Source of the DNA: Nemertoderma westbladi
Taxonomy: Eukaryota > Xenacoelomorpha > Nemertodermatida > Nemertodermatidae
Assembly (NCBI GenBank): GCA_032718475.1
Contig: JAUCBJ010001431.1
Location: forward strand, 62,001-126,000
DNA length: 64,000 nucleotides
Reading direction: 5' to 3'
In this document: one piece after another, positions 10,641-21,255 of the stretch
Layout: each line of letters begins with the position of its first letter
Position numbering within the stretch: position 1 is the stretch's first letter
The notes under the pieces: generated by a model
Databases searched by the model: none
Told to the model about the DNA's origin: nothing
Seen by the model: the letters and a program-made list of their open reading frames with translations, nothing else
Program-made: the position numbers and the translations under genes

Positions 10641-11077
10641 TAACCTCAACTATAAATGAACAGTATCACACTGGTGGTGGACCCTTAAAATTGAGTGCGG
10701 GGTCACGTAGTCGACCAGTGGGGTGCCATTTCACATCCCGGGCGTAAGGTCACATTTACATAAATAATAATAAAATATAATAAATGTGATGCCTTTGAAT
10801 AGTCACATAATATTTACTTATTTACTACATACATACAGTAGTTATGTGTATGTAGATACCGGTTTGACTTAAACTTTCTGTTCCGCGTAGAGTCTTAGAG
10901 TACAACCCCAATGAAATTTTGGCGCTTTATAAATAATTAAATATTATTTATATTATTACTACCATAGACGCATAGGGAACTCTAGCCCGAATAACACACC
11001 ACCCACCCCATTGTCAATAGGGTTAAGCCAAATATAACTTTCCTGAATATTACGTTTCTTTCGCGTTTATTATTGTT
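10641..11077. other. Region upstream of the fibrinogen-domain gene
   Basis: This 437-bp stretch presumably holds the promoter or 5' UTR of the gene beginning at 11078. I see no clear TATA box or CpG cluster. Confidence 0.35.
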
Positions 11078-11989
11078 ATGGCAACGGATACATCATCTAT
11101 TGGTAGTGATGAAGTCTTCTTTGATATTCATAAATGTAATGAACACTTTTGTCCTCCGGAAATACCCAAACCTGGTACCAAAGTCAACAGATTCCGAGCC
11201 CTCGACATGGCGTGGAATAGGCCACCTAAATGGAGACCCTCGATGTTCAAAAGGAACTTCGATTATGAAGTAAATCCAAATCCTCCAGAAGAAGAGAAAA
11301 GTTCGATAGACATTAAAAGTTATTCAGATACGAAAACGAATAAAGACAAGAAAAGGGTTGATAGACGAAGGTTAATCGGGAATATTTTGAGACGAAAACG
11401 GCGAGTAATTATTGGAATTCTTATAGGCCTATTAGCCGCGGGGATATTTGGTGTAATAACTTGGTTAATTTGGAAAGAACTTCGACCCAGTATTGTAAAC
11501 GCTATTCCTATAAACTCAACTATTACTAATTTTTCTTCAACTTCCACCACCGAACAGCCCTCACCACCCCAACCGTACAATACCACCAGTGTCCCTATAG
11601 ATCTAACAGAAATTGAAAACGCCACTGAATGGAATGTGATATCATCATCACCCCCACCCACCACTACAGCACCTCCACCAACCACTACAACCCCCCCACC
11701 CACCACTACAACCCCCCCACCCACCACAACTACCAAGGCAGTATTCCCATGTCCCGGTAATTCCGTTTCTAATAAACCTGTTTCTTTTTTCAACAACAAC
11801 GTGATCTGCGGCGATGGTGATCTTATAATACAGTTTCGAGATAAGTCATCTTCCACTGATTTCAATAAAGATTGGGCGTCTTATGAAAAAGGTTTTGGTG
11901 ACATGGAAGAAAATGGTTACTGGCTCGGGTTAGAAACAATTCATCTAATAACAACGCAATGGGAATGTGATCTACAGATTGAATTAATG
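11078..11989 (+). CDS. Type II membrane protein with fibrinogen-related domain, exon 1
   Basis: The exon encodes 304 residues from ATG at 11078. Residues 1-109 are cytoplasmic and end in basic RRRLIGNILRRKRR. Residues 110-132 form one membrane segment (VIIGILIGLLAAGIFGVITWLIW), so the basic side points inward and the protein is type II. A Thr/Pro stalk with PPPTTTT repeats (about 160-220) follows, suited to O-glycosylation, with NST, NFS, NTT and NAT sequons nearby. From about 240 the first half of a fibrinogen-related domain begins (IQFRDKSSSTDFNKDWASYEKGFGD...YWLGLETIHLIT). The frame reaches the donor ATG|GTATTA at 11990 in phase 0 and continues at 16431. Related type II FReD proteins such as FIBCD1 bind acetylated glycans; that role here is inference. 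Confidence 0.8.
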
Positions 11990-12182
11990 GTATTACTCCC
12001 ACCCCCCTCCCTCCCCCATTTATACAAAAAAACCTTTCGATTTTCACACCTAAAATTCAAATGTATTTATAATTTTATAAAATACTAGATATTAATAGAG
12101 GCTCCAGCCTATGATCCCGTAGGATTTGTATATATATTGACTGAGCCACCCTACATGGATGTTTAGTACAGATAATCTAGGA

Positions 12183-13340
12183 TGATTCTAAATTAGGAAA
12201 ACACTAGTAAAACAGTAAAACACTAGGAAAACATAGGAAAAGTACTGTAAAACACACGGAAAACAGTGAAAATATTGATCAGCAGGGAATTTAACACATG
12301 TACTTCTCTGAATTGACAATCCTAAATGTACTCCTCGCATAGCACCCCTTAAGTAATCATCGTAAAACATAGGGAAAACACTATAAAACTACTATAAACC
12401 TTCCGGAAAACAGTGAAAAAATTGATCAGCATTAAATTTTACCTATATGCTGCAAAAAAATAAATTGAAAGAGTCTAATACTGCCCAGAAAGCTTGTTGC
12501 CAGGCAACCAAAGAACTGTAACCAATCAGCATATGGTGCAGTATCAGTACAGCAGTACTATCCTTGTTTTACCGGTCAGTTGGTAGAGGCGCAAAGTACC
12601 AGTATTGCTGTATTCTGGTAGGCCTATTACCTGATTACAGATTACAGTATTAGTGCTGTAGTGCAGTAGTGTAATGCTGTTATGTAATGCTTTAATGTCC
12701 CATGGCTATGGCACTATCTCTGTAACCAGGTTGCCAGGCTGTCTTAATACTGTAATGCTTACCGGTACTACTCAGCTACTAAATATAGAAATATTTACAG
12801 CTTTAACTAACCCTAACAATACTGCAATATCTGAATACTGGAATACACTACTGCACTACAGCACTAATACTGTAATCTGTAATCAGGTAATAGGCCTACC
12901 AGAATACAGCAATACTGGTACTTTGCACCTCTACCGACTGACCGGTAAAACAAGGATAGTACTGCTGTACTGATACTGCACCGTATGCTGATTGGTTACA
13001 GTTCTTTGGTTGCCTGGCAACAAGCTTTCTGGGCAGTATTAGACTCTTTCAATTTATTTTTTTGCAGCATATAGGTAAAATTTAATGCTGATCAATTTTT
13101 TCACTGTTTTCCGGAAGGTTTATAGTGTTTTTATAGTGTTTTCCCTATGTTTTACGGTGATTACTTAAGGGGTGCTATGCGAGGAGTACATTTAGGATTG
13201 TCAATTCAGAGAAGTACATGTGTTAAATTTCCTGCTGATCAATATTTTCACTGTTTTCCGGGTGTTTTACAGTACTTTTCTTATGTTTTCCTAGTGTTTT
13301 ACCGTTTTACTAGTGTTTTCCTAATTTAGAACTATCCGAT
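12183..13340. repeat. Near-perfect 1.15 kb palindromic foldback element
   Basis: Arms of about 490 bp (12188-12672 and 12843-13333) are nearly identical inverted copies around a spacer of about 170 bp. The ends are rich in TAAAACAC/GTGTTTTA units. TAGGCCTA occurs at mirrored positions in the two arms (12619-12626 and 12891-12898), so it was present before the arms formed. It is inserted in the left arm of the surrounding element. Confidence 0.85.
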
Positions 13341-14264
13341 AATCTAATAGGACAATCTAATAAATTTGGGTAGAATTCACCAAATGGTTGCGCTCGTTTT
13401 TCAGGGGGTATTAAACATGGCAACGGATAAAATTGCCATAGCAACAGCTCTTATAGTAGATATGACGAGTTAAAAGTGAAAACGACCTTCAAAGTTAGCA
13501 GTATTGACAATTTCCTTAGCAACGGGCTTAATGCATTTGTAGTGGTCTTAGCTTTATCGGATCAGAGTCTACCACCAATATATCAAGTCTTAGGAACAAT
13601 ATGCACTACTTGATTGCTTGCTGTTGCCATGGCAACGGGTAACTTTGGCTAGAAACGGGCTATATATTAGCCGTAGCGTCATTAAATCAACCTCCACCCC
13701 CATTATATCGAGTATAAGGAAAAATATGGAATATGTTTCAGTTTCTAGATGCCATGGCAACTTGTTAACAAAGTGTTTTCCAAATCACTTCGCTGTTTTG
13801 TTTGACAACATAAAAGAGCGAATTTTGAAAGATAAGTGAGGTTTACATGATACGTATAATTAGAGATATTACATTTGTCGTCACTTTATGCCCAATGCCA
13901 TTCTTAAATAAATGAAATTACATTGTGTTAACCCTATTAAACCCGGGGGGGGGGGTCAATATGACCCTTCTCCGTGGTTTTTATATTATAATTCGGAAAC
14001 AAACGCAGTTGGGAGTCTGAAATTTTATGACTTTTCCTAAAAATCTATTGTCTCCCTAGTAGTCAAAACCGTTTTCAAAAATATTGTTTAGTTTTCGAGT
14101 TATAGCACCATTTTTTAACTCTACTTTGGCACTTTTTTGAGACGTTTTTTGAAAATTACATTTCATTAAATATGATTTGTAACATCTCTATTTTTGATTT
14201 ACACTATTTTTGATTCAAACTTGTTTTTTACGCAATTGGGGTTTTTTGGGGTTCTGGTTTCGAT

Positions 14265-14860
14265 GGAATATATGCGAGTTGCATCAAGCGTATCAAACTT
14301 GTATTTTTTTGTGCTGTGTGAAAATTTTGGTGCTAGCCCGAAATTTTGAAAATCCATTCAATAGATAAAATTGCTTGTGACAATTTATTTCTTGCGTATT
14401 AGAGGTTTATGGCTGTTCTGAATTCAATGGAATATATAATTATCGAACTAGACATCTCAAACTTGTATTTTTCGGAAGTGGGTGCAAAATGTGGTGCTAG
14501 CACCAAATTTTGAAAACCATCAAATATATCAATTGATTGTGTCACCTTGTTTCTTGCGTTATACGGGTTTGTGAGGGTTCTGAATTCAATGGAATCAGTA
14601 AAAATTTCATAAGAGTTTTCAAACTTGTATTTTTCGCCGGTGGGTGAAAATTGTTATGCCAGCACCAAATTTTTGAAAATAAGCAAATTGATCAGAAGAT
14701 AGTATCATCTTGTTTCTTGCGTTATACGGGTGTATGAAGGGTCCCCTGAATCCGATGGAATCAATAAAAACTGCACTGGACATCGCAAACTTGTACTTTG
14801 TGGTGATGGGTAAGAAATTTGGTGCTAGCACCAAAATTTGCCCAATTACGCCAATAATAC
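14265..14860 (+). repeat. Tandem repeat of about 165 bp, roughly four units
   Basis: Each unit carries ATCAAACTTGTATTTTT (about 14294, 14457, 14620 and 14785), then GGTGCTAGCACCAAATTTTGAAAA, CTTGTTTCTTGCGTTATACG and GAATTCAATGGAAT. GGTGCTAGCACC is itself a 12-bp palindrome. No coding potential. Confidence 0.75.
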
Positions 14861-15514
14861 CAATACAAGTAGCAATGATCTGGCTTATTAGAAATGTATT
14901 CTATTAAAATCCACGCCCTAGAAAACCTGAAAATGTGAATTTATAGCATCGTATAAGTGAATTAAAAATTTTGTGTTCTAACTGAAAAGTGCTGTTTACT
15001 TGTTTTTTTCGTTTTTTTCCTATGCAGAGAGGACTAAACAGCCATTTACAGTAATTATATAATTTTTAAATATTTTCCAATGTATTTTGCGCCCCAGAAA
15101 ACCTGTAATGAAAAACAATTAGCCGAAAAATGTAACTTTCAAATTTTGTGAAAATTGTGCACTACTTGTAATTTTGGTGCTGCAATATAGCCACCCCAGT
15201 ACATTTTTTCGAAATTTTTTTTTTCGGTCGGATCCAGAATAGTGATACCTATGTACAAACAAAAAGTTTTCGTAAAGATGTGTAGATTTTAGGGGGGGGG
15301 GGGGGGGGGCTTTTTGCTACTCTCTATCCATGATCCTAGGTACTGGAAGTCGCTTTGGAGACCCTTTCATTGTAGCGAGTGTTTAAAGACGGCCAAGTAC
15401 GATAGGGTTGAGCACAGCGGCAGTATATGATAGTATTGACAGATGGGAGGCCATGATGACGTAATTTGCGGACATACAAGGTATCAGGTAGTATTTCTAG
15501 GTCTATATTTTACC

Positions 15515-15610
15515 TGAGCCGCTAGCTGAATGGATAGAGCGTCAGACTTCCAACCCGGAGGTCACCAGTTCGATCCCACTTGGACGTCATTGCCGACTTT
15601 GCAAAAGCTG
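15515..15610 (+). repeat. tRNA-derived sequence, probable SINE head
   Basis: A box-A-like TAGCTGAATGGATAGAGC and, 30 bp on, a box-B-like AGTTCGATCCC sit at the spacing of a tRNA promoter. The acceptor and anticodon stems do not pair well, so I do not call a functional tRNA. A tRNA-derived SINE or tRNA relic fits better. It sits just inside the right arm of the intron element. Confidence 0.6.
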
Positions 15611-16430
15611 TGCCCAACAAAAAGTTATAATAATATAAAACCACTCTTTCTATTAGTTTACTATTTATTACTATTTCAAGGGAGGCTAATCCGCAGTAAT
15701 CCGACAATCAAGTAGTGCACATTGTTCCTTAGACTTGATATATTGGTGGTAGACTCTGATCCTATAACGCTACGACCACTATAAATGCATTACGCCGTTT
15801 AAAGCCCGTTGCTAAGGACATTGTCAATACTGCCAACTTTGAAGGTCGTTTTCACTTGTTGCTATGGTATTTTAAAAAAAAACTAAATATGCCATTAAAT
15901 TCTTCATAACCAAAATAGTAATCTTTCATAAATTTTAACTCGTCATATCTACTATAAGAGCTGTTGCTCTTGCTATTGCTATTACTATTGCAATTTTCTC
16001 CGTGTTTAATACCCCCTAAAAAACGAGCGCAACCATTTGGTCTACCCAAGTTTTTTACAATGTCCCATATCTGTACTAAACATCTATGTGGGGTAGCTGA
16101 GTCATATATGAAATTCCTGCGGGGTCATAGGCCGGAGCCTGTGTTATATCATAAAAATCGTAACGCAAATCGATCGCAAGTGAAAAAATATTAATTTATT
16201 GTTTTGGTTAGAAAACATAGTCACTGTAACCGCCCACTTTCCCTTATTGTTTAATATTTCAAACCCTCTACACACATACTATAGTTGGTTTTTGTGGTCA
16301 TTAAAAATTTTACTATTATATTATTATTATTAATTTTATTTTACATTATTAAAAAAAAGCAAGAAAAACAGAAAACAGATAAATAACGGGGGAGGGCAGC
16401 AGGCTAAGTAATACCGAATTAACAATTAAG

Positions 16431-16775
16431 GTTGAGGGTCAAACATATGTCGCATTATATAAGAATGTAAGGATAGGGTCAGAAGAAACGAATTACAAGT
16501 TTAGTTATGGAGAATTTGAACGTTTGAATCTCTTGGGAAATAAAATGGACGCAGCTAATGGGTCGCAGTTCTCTACTAAAGATAAAGATCATGATGATTC
16601 CGACGACACCTCGTTGGCCTCAGATCGTTCTGGCGGTTGGTGGCATACCGTGAAGTCTCAGACGAACCTCAACGGGGAATATCAGTCTACTGATAATAGG
16701 AGGGGAGTCTTTTGGGGCAATGCTTTTGACAATTTTATTGAAGGGTCTAAGATAAAAATCGTTAACTGCAATTAA
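16431..16775 (+). CDS. Fibrinogen-related domain protein, exon 2
   Basis: Completes the gene begun at 11078, adding 114 residues to a 418-residue protein. It contains the C-terminal half of the fibrinogen-related domain: NYKFSYGEFERLNLLGN, then FSTKDKDHDD (calcium-site loop FSTxDxDxD), SGGWWH, and TNLNGEY. Two cysteines normally found here (the NCA before GGWW, and the one after WWY) are absent: the sequence reads DTSLASDRSGGWW and HTVKSQTNLNG. The conserved C-terminal disulfide is therefore missing, and both partners are lost together. The start is set by the acceptor AATTAAG and phase 0. TAA ends at 16775. Confidence 0.8.
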   Translation, partial: VEGQTYVALYKNVRIGSEETNYKFSYGEFERLNLLGNKMDAANGSQFSTKDKDHDDSDDTSLASDRSGGWWHTVKSQTNLNGEYQSTDNRRGVFWGNAFDNFIEGSKIKIVNCN

Positions 16776-17503
16776 CAATTAACATCCGTCTAAACCTTAC
16801 GATTGCTTTGAATAATGTTTATTAACGTAACTTTTATTATTAGCTTGTTATTTATTTATTGTCATTATAACATTTTATTGTAAAGTTGAGCAGAAAGAAA
16901 CCATAAATAAGATCGCAAGCTGGCTTTAAGTGTATTTATAAAGGACATCGTCCGTCTCCCAACTAAATTCAATTTTGTCTGTCTGTCTGAAATTGGTTTT
17001 CGGAAATCTAAGTAAAAAAGGGAAAGACAGGTCCAGGTGTGATCCACCAGGATCCACCTAATCTAATTACTGTATAAACGGAAACGCTAGGTAAGCCTAT
17101 ATTCCACTACAGTACTGGATCATTGATAAAATATATATAATATATAAGGTTCATATTATTATATCATATATTCATATTATATGGTTCATTTTTGATAGGA
17201 GGCTGGTTTCTATTTGGTTATAGGTATTATTACAGTAGTAAAAGTAAAAAAAAAAAGAATCGGTTTCCATCTGTGGGTTTCATAGAATAATATTCAAATA
17301 GATTTAATAGATTTAATAGATGCATCCTTCTGATTCTCCCGTGCTGACAGTTGTTCACAGCTACAGTTTATGTCTTCAAAGAATTCGACAGTTCAACAGG
17401 CACTAGTGCGTGGTCAGACGCCTTCTGAGATCGATCCTACGAAACCAGTGTAAACCAAACAGAGATCAAGCTCAGAAGCCCATTGCGGTATGTTAGGAAT
17501 TAC
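16776..17503. other. Intergenic stretch
   Basis: Presumed 3' UTR of the fibrinogen-domain gene, then A+T-rich DNA. A 65-70 bp segment at about 17144-17213 (GGTTCATATTATTATATCAT... to GGAGGCTGGTTTCTAT) recurs almost unchanged at 29988-30052, so it is a short dispersed repeat. Confidence 0.45.
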
Positions 17504-17613
17504 CTTTCACCACTTCAACTACCATCCGGCCATTCGAGTTAATTGTCTCGTCTTTAGGTTTCATATATCCAAACTGTGTTGGCCACTCGCGATCAGACAG
17601 ATCCACCACGCGG
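17504..17613 (-). CDS. Internal exon of an unrecognised host gene
   Basis: On the minus strand a good acceptor (TTGTTTAACAG) and a donor (AAAG|GTAATT) enclose 110 bp, open in one frame. The peptide contains VDLSDREWPTQFGYMKPKDE followed by TINSNGRMVVEVVKG. Its composition is protein-like and unlike the surrounding repeats. Neighbouring exons would lie to the right (upstream) and left (downstream), but I could not find them. Family unknown. Confidence 0.5.
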
Positions 17614-18445
17614 CTGTTAAACAATAGGCCACTAGTGGCCCGTTGTTTGGCGATTTGGTCATACTAAATGCCGCATCATTTAATTAAATATAAAAAATTA
17701 AGTTGCTATGTAACTGAACTAAGACCAACACTCTAGAATTCATTATCTAGTTTTATCTAATTGTATTTATATTAATGTATTTATACATTATTACAATTAT
17801 TTATGAAGGCAACGGGTACATGGAGTAAAAATTTAATGGCTGTATGGTTATCCCCCAAGGCAATTTGACTAGCTAAATATGTTGAAGAGAAGGTAACATA
17901 TTATTTTATATAATACTGTAACATATCGTAACATACGTGGTTTGGTGGCATTACTATGGTATGTAATTGTAAATTTTTGCTTATACATACCATAGTAATG
18001 TCTGGTTTGGTTTAGTTTTGGCTTAGGTTTCTATTTGGGTCAGTTTGGTTAGGTTTGGTTTGTAGTTATGGTGTATAGATTGCAAATCAAGACATATTCT
18101 TTAATTTAAATTTCCATTGGAAGCCATTGCTGAGCCATTTTAATATGTACTCCATGAACCTATTGTACTGTACTTGTCTCAATGACTGTATTTACAATAT
18201 GATATTTCTAATTCCATTGGTGCTGGAATTATTCCCTACTCTCATCGCTACTAAAAGTACTCAAGTGTTTTTTTTATTAGCTATAATTGATTGAATTAAA
18301 AAATGTGTGAGATTGCATGGTAGATGAAGGTCCGCGATTTTTAGTTAGTAAAATAAGTTGCCGTTGTTTTGTGGGGCGAGCCACGAAGTTGGCGGAGCCT
18401 TAGCGAATTGATACTGTTAGGGGGTGGGTCAATTTATGCAAATAG
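17614..18445. other. Intergenic or intronic stretch with a small hairpin
   Basis: May be an intron of the minus-strand gene above. It holds the dispersed GTTGCTATGTAACTGAAC repeat near 17702 and an inverted repeat CATTACTATGGTATGT / ACATACCATAGTAATG at about 17949-18001. Confidence 0.4.
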
Positions 18446-18651
<206 letters not shown>

Positions 18652-19552
18652 ACGATTTTGACATGCTAATAACTTTGTCGAATTTAAAGCTGCCAAGTTG
18701 AAAATTTGTAGGTATCAATATGAGCAAAAGTTGAGATTTTTGAGAGACTTTCAGACACCATCAGTGCAATGGTCTCCCGCTAGAGGGCCACATGTCTAAA
18801 CATTAAATGCCCTCCCATTTCTTTGCTTTTAATCCGTTTAACCTGAAACTTGGCAGATATGTATTAGACCATTAGCTGTGACTTTCAAAGGAGGCGAATC
18901 CATCTGCAGTTCTCCAGTCTGCCGCTAGAGGGCCAAAGGTCTGAAAGTGAAATCGTTGTCGTCGTTACGATTTTGACATGCTAATAACTTTGTCGGATTT
19001 AAAGCTGCCAAGTTGAAAAATTTGTAGGTATCAATATGAGCTAAAGTTGAGACGTTTGAGAGACTTTCAGACACCATCAGAGCAATAGTCTCCTGCTAGA
19101 GGGCCACATGTCTAAACGTTAAATGTCCTCCCGTTTCTTTGCTTTTAATCCATTTATGCTGAAATTTGGCAGATATGTACTAGACCATTAGCTGTGACTT
19201 TGAAAGAAGGAATTGAATTGAATTGAATTGAAGGCTAATCCGTGTGCAGTTCTTCAGTCTGCCGCTAGAGGGCGAAATGTTTGAAAGTGAAATCTTTCTC
19301 CCATCTCGTTATTTATGATCCGTTCAAGCTGAAACGTAGCAGATATGTAGTAGAAGTCGGCCTGAGTCTTTGGTGGGCAGTAAACGGTCTGGAGTCCTCC
19401 AGTCTGCCGCTAGAGGGCGAAATGTATAACTGTCCCCAATTCCTTGATATTAATTTATTTAAAGTGAATATTGGCATATGTACTAGAGCACATGCTGCGT
19501 CTTTCTGAGGAAGGTGGTCGATCTGCATTTCTCCAGTCTGCCGCTAGAGGTA
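18652..19552 (+). repeat. Repeats of 150-310 bp carrying CTGCCGCTAGAGGGC
   Basis: The block TTACGATTTTGACATGCTAATAACTTTGTC through CTGCCGCTAGAGGGCCAAAGG is present twice (18652-18957 and 18964-19280), then in shorter units to 19552. The core GTCTGCCGCTAGAGGGC appears six times, and once more alone at about 29360. The second unit is preceded by GTCGTCG, a remnant of the same microsatellite, so the GTC tract belongs to the repeat unit. Confidence 0.8.
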
Positions 19553-19691
19553 AGCGGAAATTCAAGACGCTGGTCACACTACTAAACGCATTATTTCAAC
19601 ATTCTCAAATATACGCTCCATAAATATTTCACGTTACTATTTTATTGATAATCAAGATATAAACCAAGCGGAATTGGAGTGTAAACGTTAA

Positions 19692-19949
19692 GCAGACACC
19701 TGGTGCAGACACCTGGTGCAGACACCTGGTGCAGACAACTGGTGCAGACACCTGGTGCAGACACCTGGTGCAGACACCTGGTGCAGACACCTGGTGCAGA
19801 CACCTGGTGCAGACACCTGGTGCAGACACCTGGTGGGTGCAGACACCTCGTGCAGACACCTGGTGCAGACACCTGGTGCAGACACCTGGTGCAGACACCT
19901 AGTGCAGACACCTGGTGCAGACACCTGGTGCAGACACCTGGTGCAGACA
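19692..19949 (+). repeat. 13-bp minisatellite GCAGACACCTGGT, about 20 copies
   Basis: Nearly pure tandem GCAGACACCTGGT with one GGT expansion near 19830 and a few substitutions. Each unit includes an E-box-like CACCTG. Thirteen is not a multiple of three, so all frames cycle through the same residues and stay open, which explains the overlapping ORFs. Confidence 0.95.
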
Positions 19950-21255
19950 GTTAGGCAGACCGGTACTGAAATGAATTACACAATAGCCTACATTCGCAGA
20001 AAAGCCTTTCTAGAATTATCACTTATGACTACTTATTTGCGTGCATTTTTCACTGGGATTGGCTGCGTGCGTGTCTAGCGTCGTCTCTTTGATTACGTTG
20101 AACCATTGGCAATATACAGAATGTTTTGATTGGACCTATAGGACTAGGAACTTTGCGTGGAAGAATATAATGGTAGAAATCATAACAAATAATACTCATA
20201 TAACTTATATTTCGGCAGTTCTTTTAAATATGTAAACCTCTACCGGACTGCTGATTCATATACATTCCTAACATTCCTAACATTCCACACCACATTCCAA
20301 TAATATCCTAATACAGTAATACTTTCGAATTAGTACTTAAATTAAATTTAAGTCACGTGCTGCGCGTAGGCCCCACTTCGTGTTTAATGTATCCATGTAT
20401 ATGTGGTAATAAAGCCATATATTTATTTATGGTACGGTAATAAAAAATAAAAAATAGCAATTTATATCATTGTGTGAAAAGTAATACTTTATAGCGTTAT
20501 GGCCCGGGTGTATTTATTTACAGAGCGAGCGCAGCGAGGGAGGTTTACATAAATAAACACGAAGTGGGGCCTTAAATAAAATATGTGAAATGAAAATATG
20601 TAAAAAATGAAAATATGATTTTTAAAACTACTAGCTATTACAAAAATACTAGCCCATTACAATACCCTTGTAAAATACTACCACATTTCCAAAACGTAAC
20701 TGTTTGATGTAAAACATAATATTGAAAAAATGATATTTAAAATTTTGAAAAATAGCTATTTTTATTAAAAAGTGTAAAAAAATATTTTTTCTAGAAAAAA
20801 GTTTTATTTAGTTAAATAGCTTACTTAGCTTATATTAGAATATAGAATATATCTAGAATATATTACTAGTTTTAGTAATATATTCTAGAACATTAAAAAA
20901 AAGTAGTGGAATCCTGAAAAGTGAGCATATATACTATACTATAATGCCGTTAGTTAGAGGCACTACTGGAGGAAGGGCGATCTATACAGACAACACACTT
21001 CCTCCTATATGACAATGATAATGGTTAAAACAAAAAATTACACACCCTGCCCGTATCGGTAGTGTATTTTAAGTATTAATTTTCAGTGACAATAATTACT
21101 GCTTACTATTAAACTTACACTATAAAACTATTCTGGAACATCAGTTTCTATCACAATTGCTCTCAAAACGGCAGTAACAAGGTTCTTGTTCCTTTGAGCG
21201 AAAGTGCAGGTGACTAAGGGCGTCTCCTGGACTAATCATAACTAATCGCGGGTAA
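19950..21255. other. Intergenic stretch upstream of the F-box gene
   Basis: No coding region recognised. An inverted repeat GGCCCCACTTCGTGTTTA / TAAACACGAAGTGGGGCC (20371-20388 and 20555-20572) marks a small GGCC-ended MITE of about 200 bp. Its interior includes GAGCGAGCGCAGCGAGGG. The rest is A+T-rich. Confidence 0.5.

Larger units (their letters stand above)
12099..16140. mobile_element. Large inverted-repeat element filling the intron
   Basis: The left arm is 12099-13616 and the right arm 15705-16140. The ends read AGGCTCCAGCCTATG / CATAGGCCGGAGCCT. Matching inner landmarks include GATGTTTAGTACAGAT, AAATGGTTGCGCTCGTTTTT, CTCTTATAGTAGATATGACG, GTGAAAACGACCTTCAAAGTT, and CACCAATATATCAAGTCT. 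The left arm is split by the palindrome at 12183-13340. No transposase ORF is visible. Its interior holds a tandem repeat and a tRNA-like sequence. Confidence 0.6.
11990..16430 (+). other. Intron of the fibrinogen-domain gene (4441 bp)
   Basis: The donor GTATTACTCC is at 11990 and the acceptor AACAATTAAG ends at 16430. Both exon ends are phase 0, and joining them gives an uninterrupted fibrinogen-like domain (CDLQIELM then VEGQTYVALYKNV), which supports the pairing. Nearly the whole intron is transposon and satellite material. Confidence 0.7.

Noticed and set aside
12188-13329. Two identical 60-residue ORFs on opposite strands
   Set aside because: They are mirror readings of the palindrome arms, A+T-rich and without any domain.
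15515-15610. Functional tRNA gene
   Set aside because: Box A and box B are present but the acceptor and anticodon stems do not pair and there is no clear terminator; tRNA-derived SINE is more likely.
19629-20078. Six overlapping Cys/His-rich ORFs
   Set aside because: They are the 13-bp minisatellite read in all frames and have no conserved start or splice sites.
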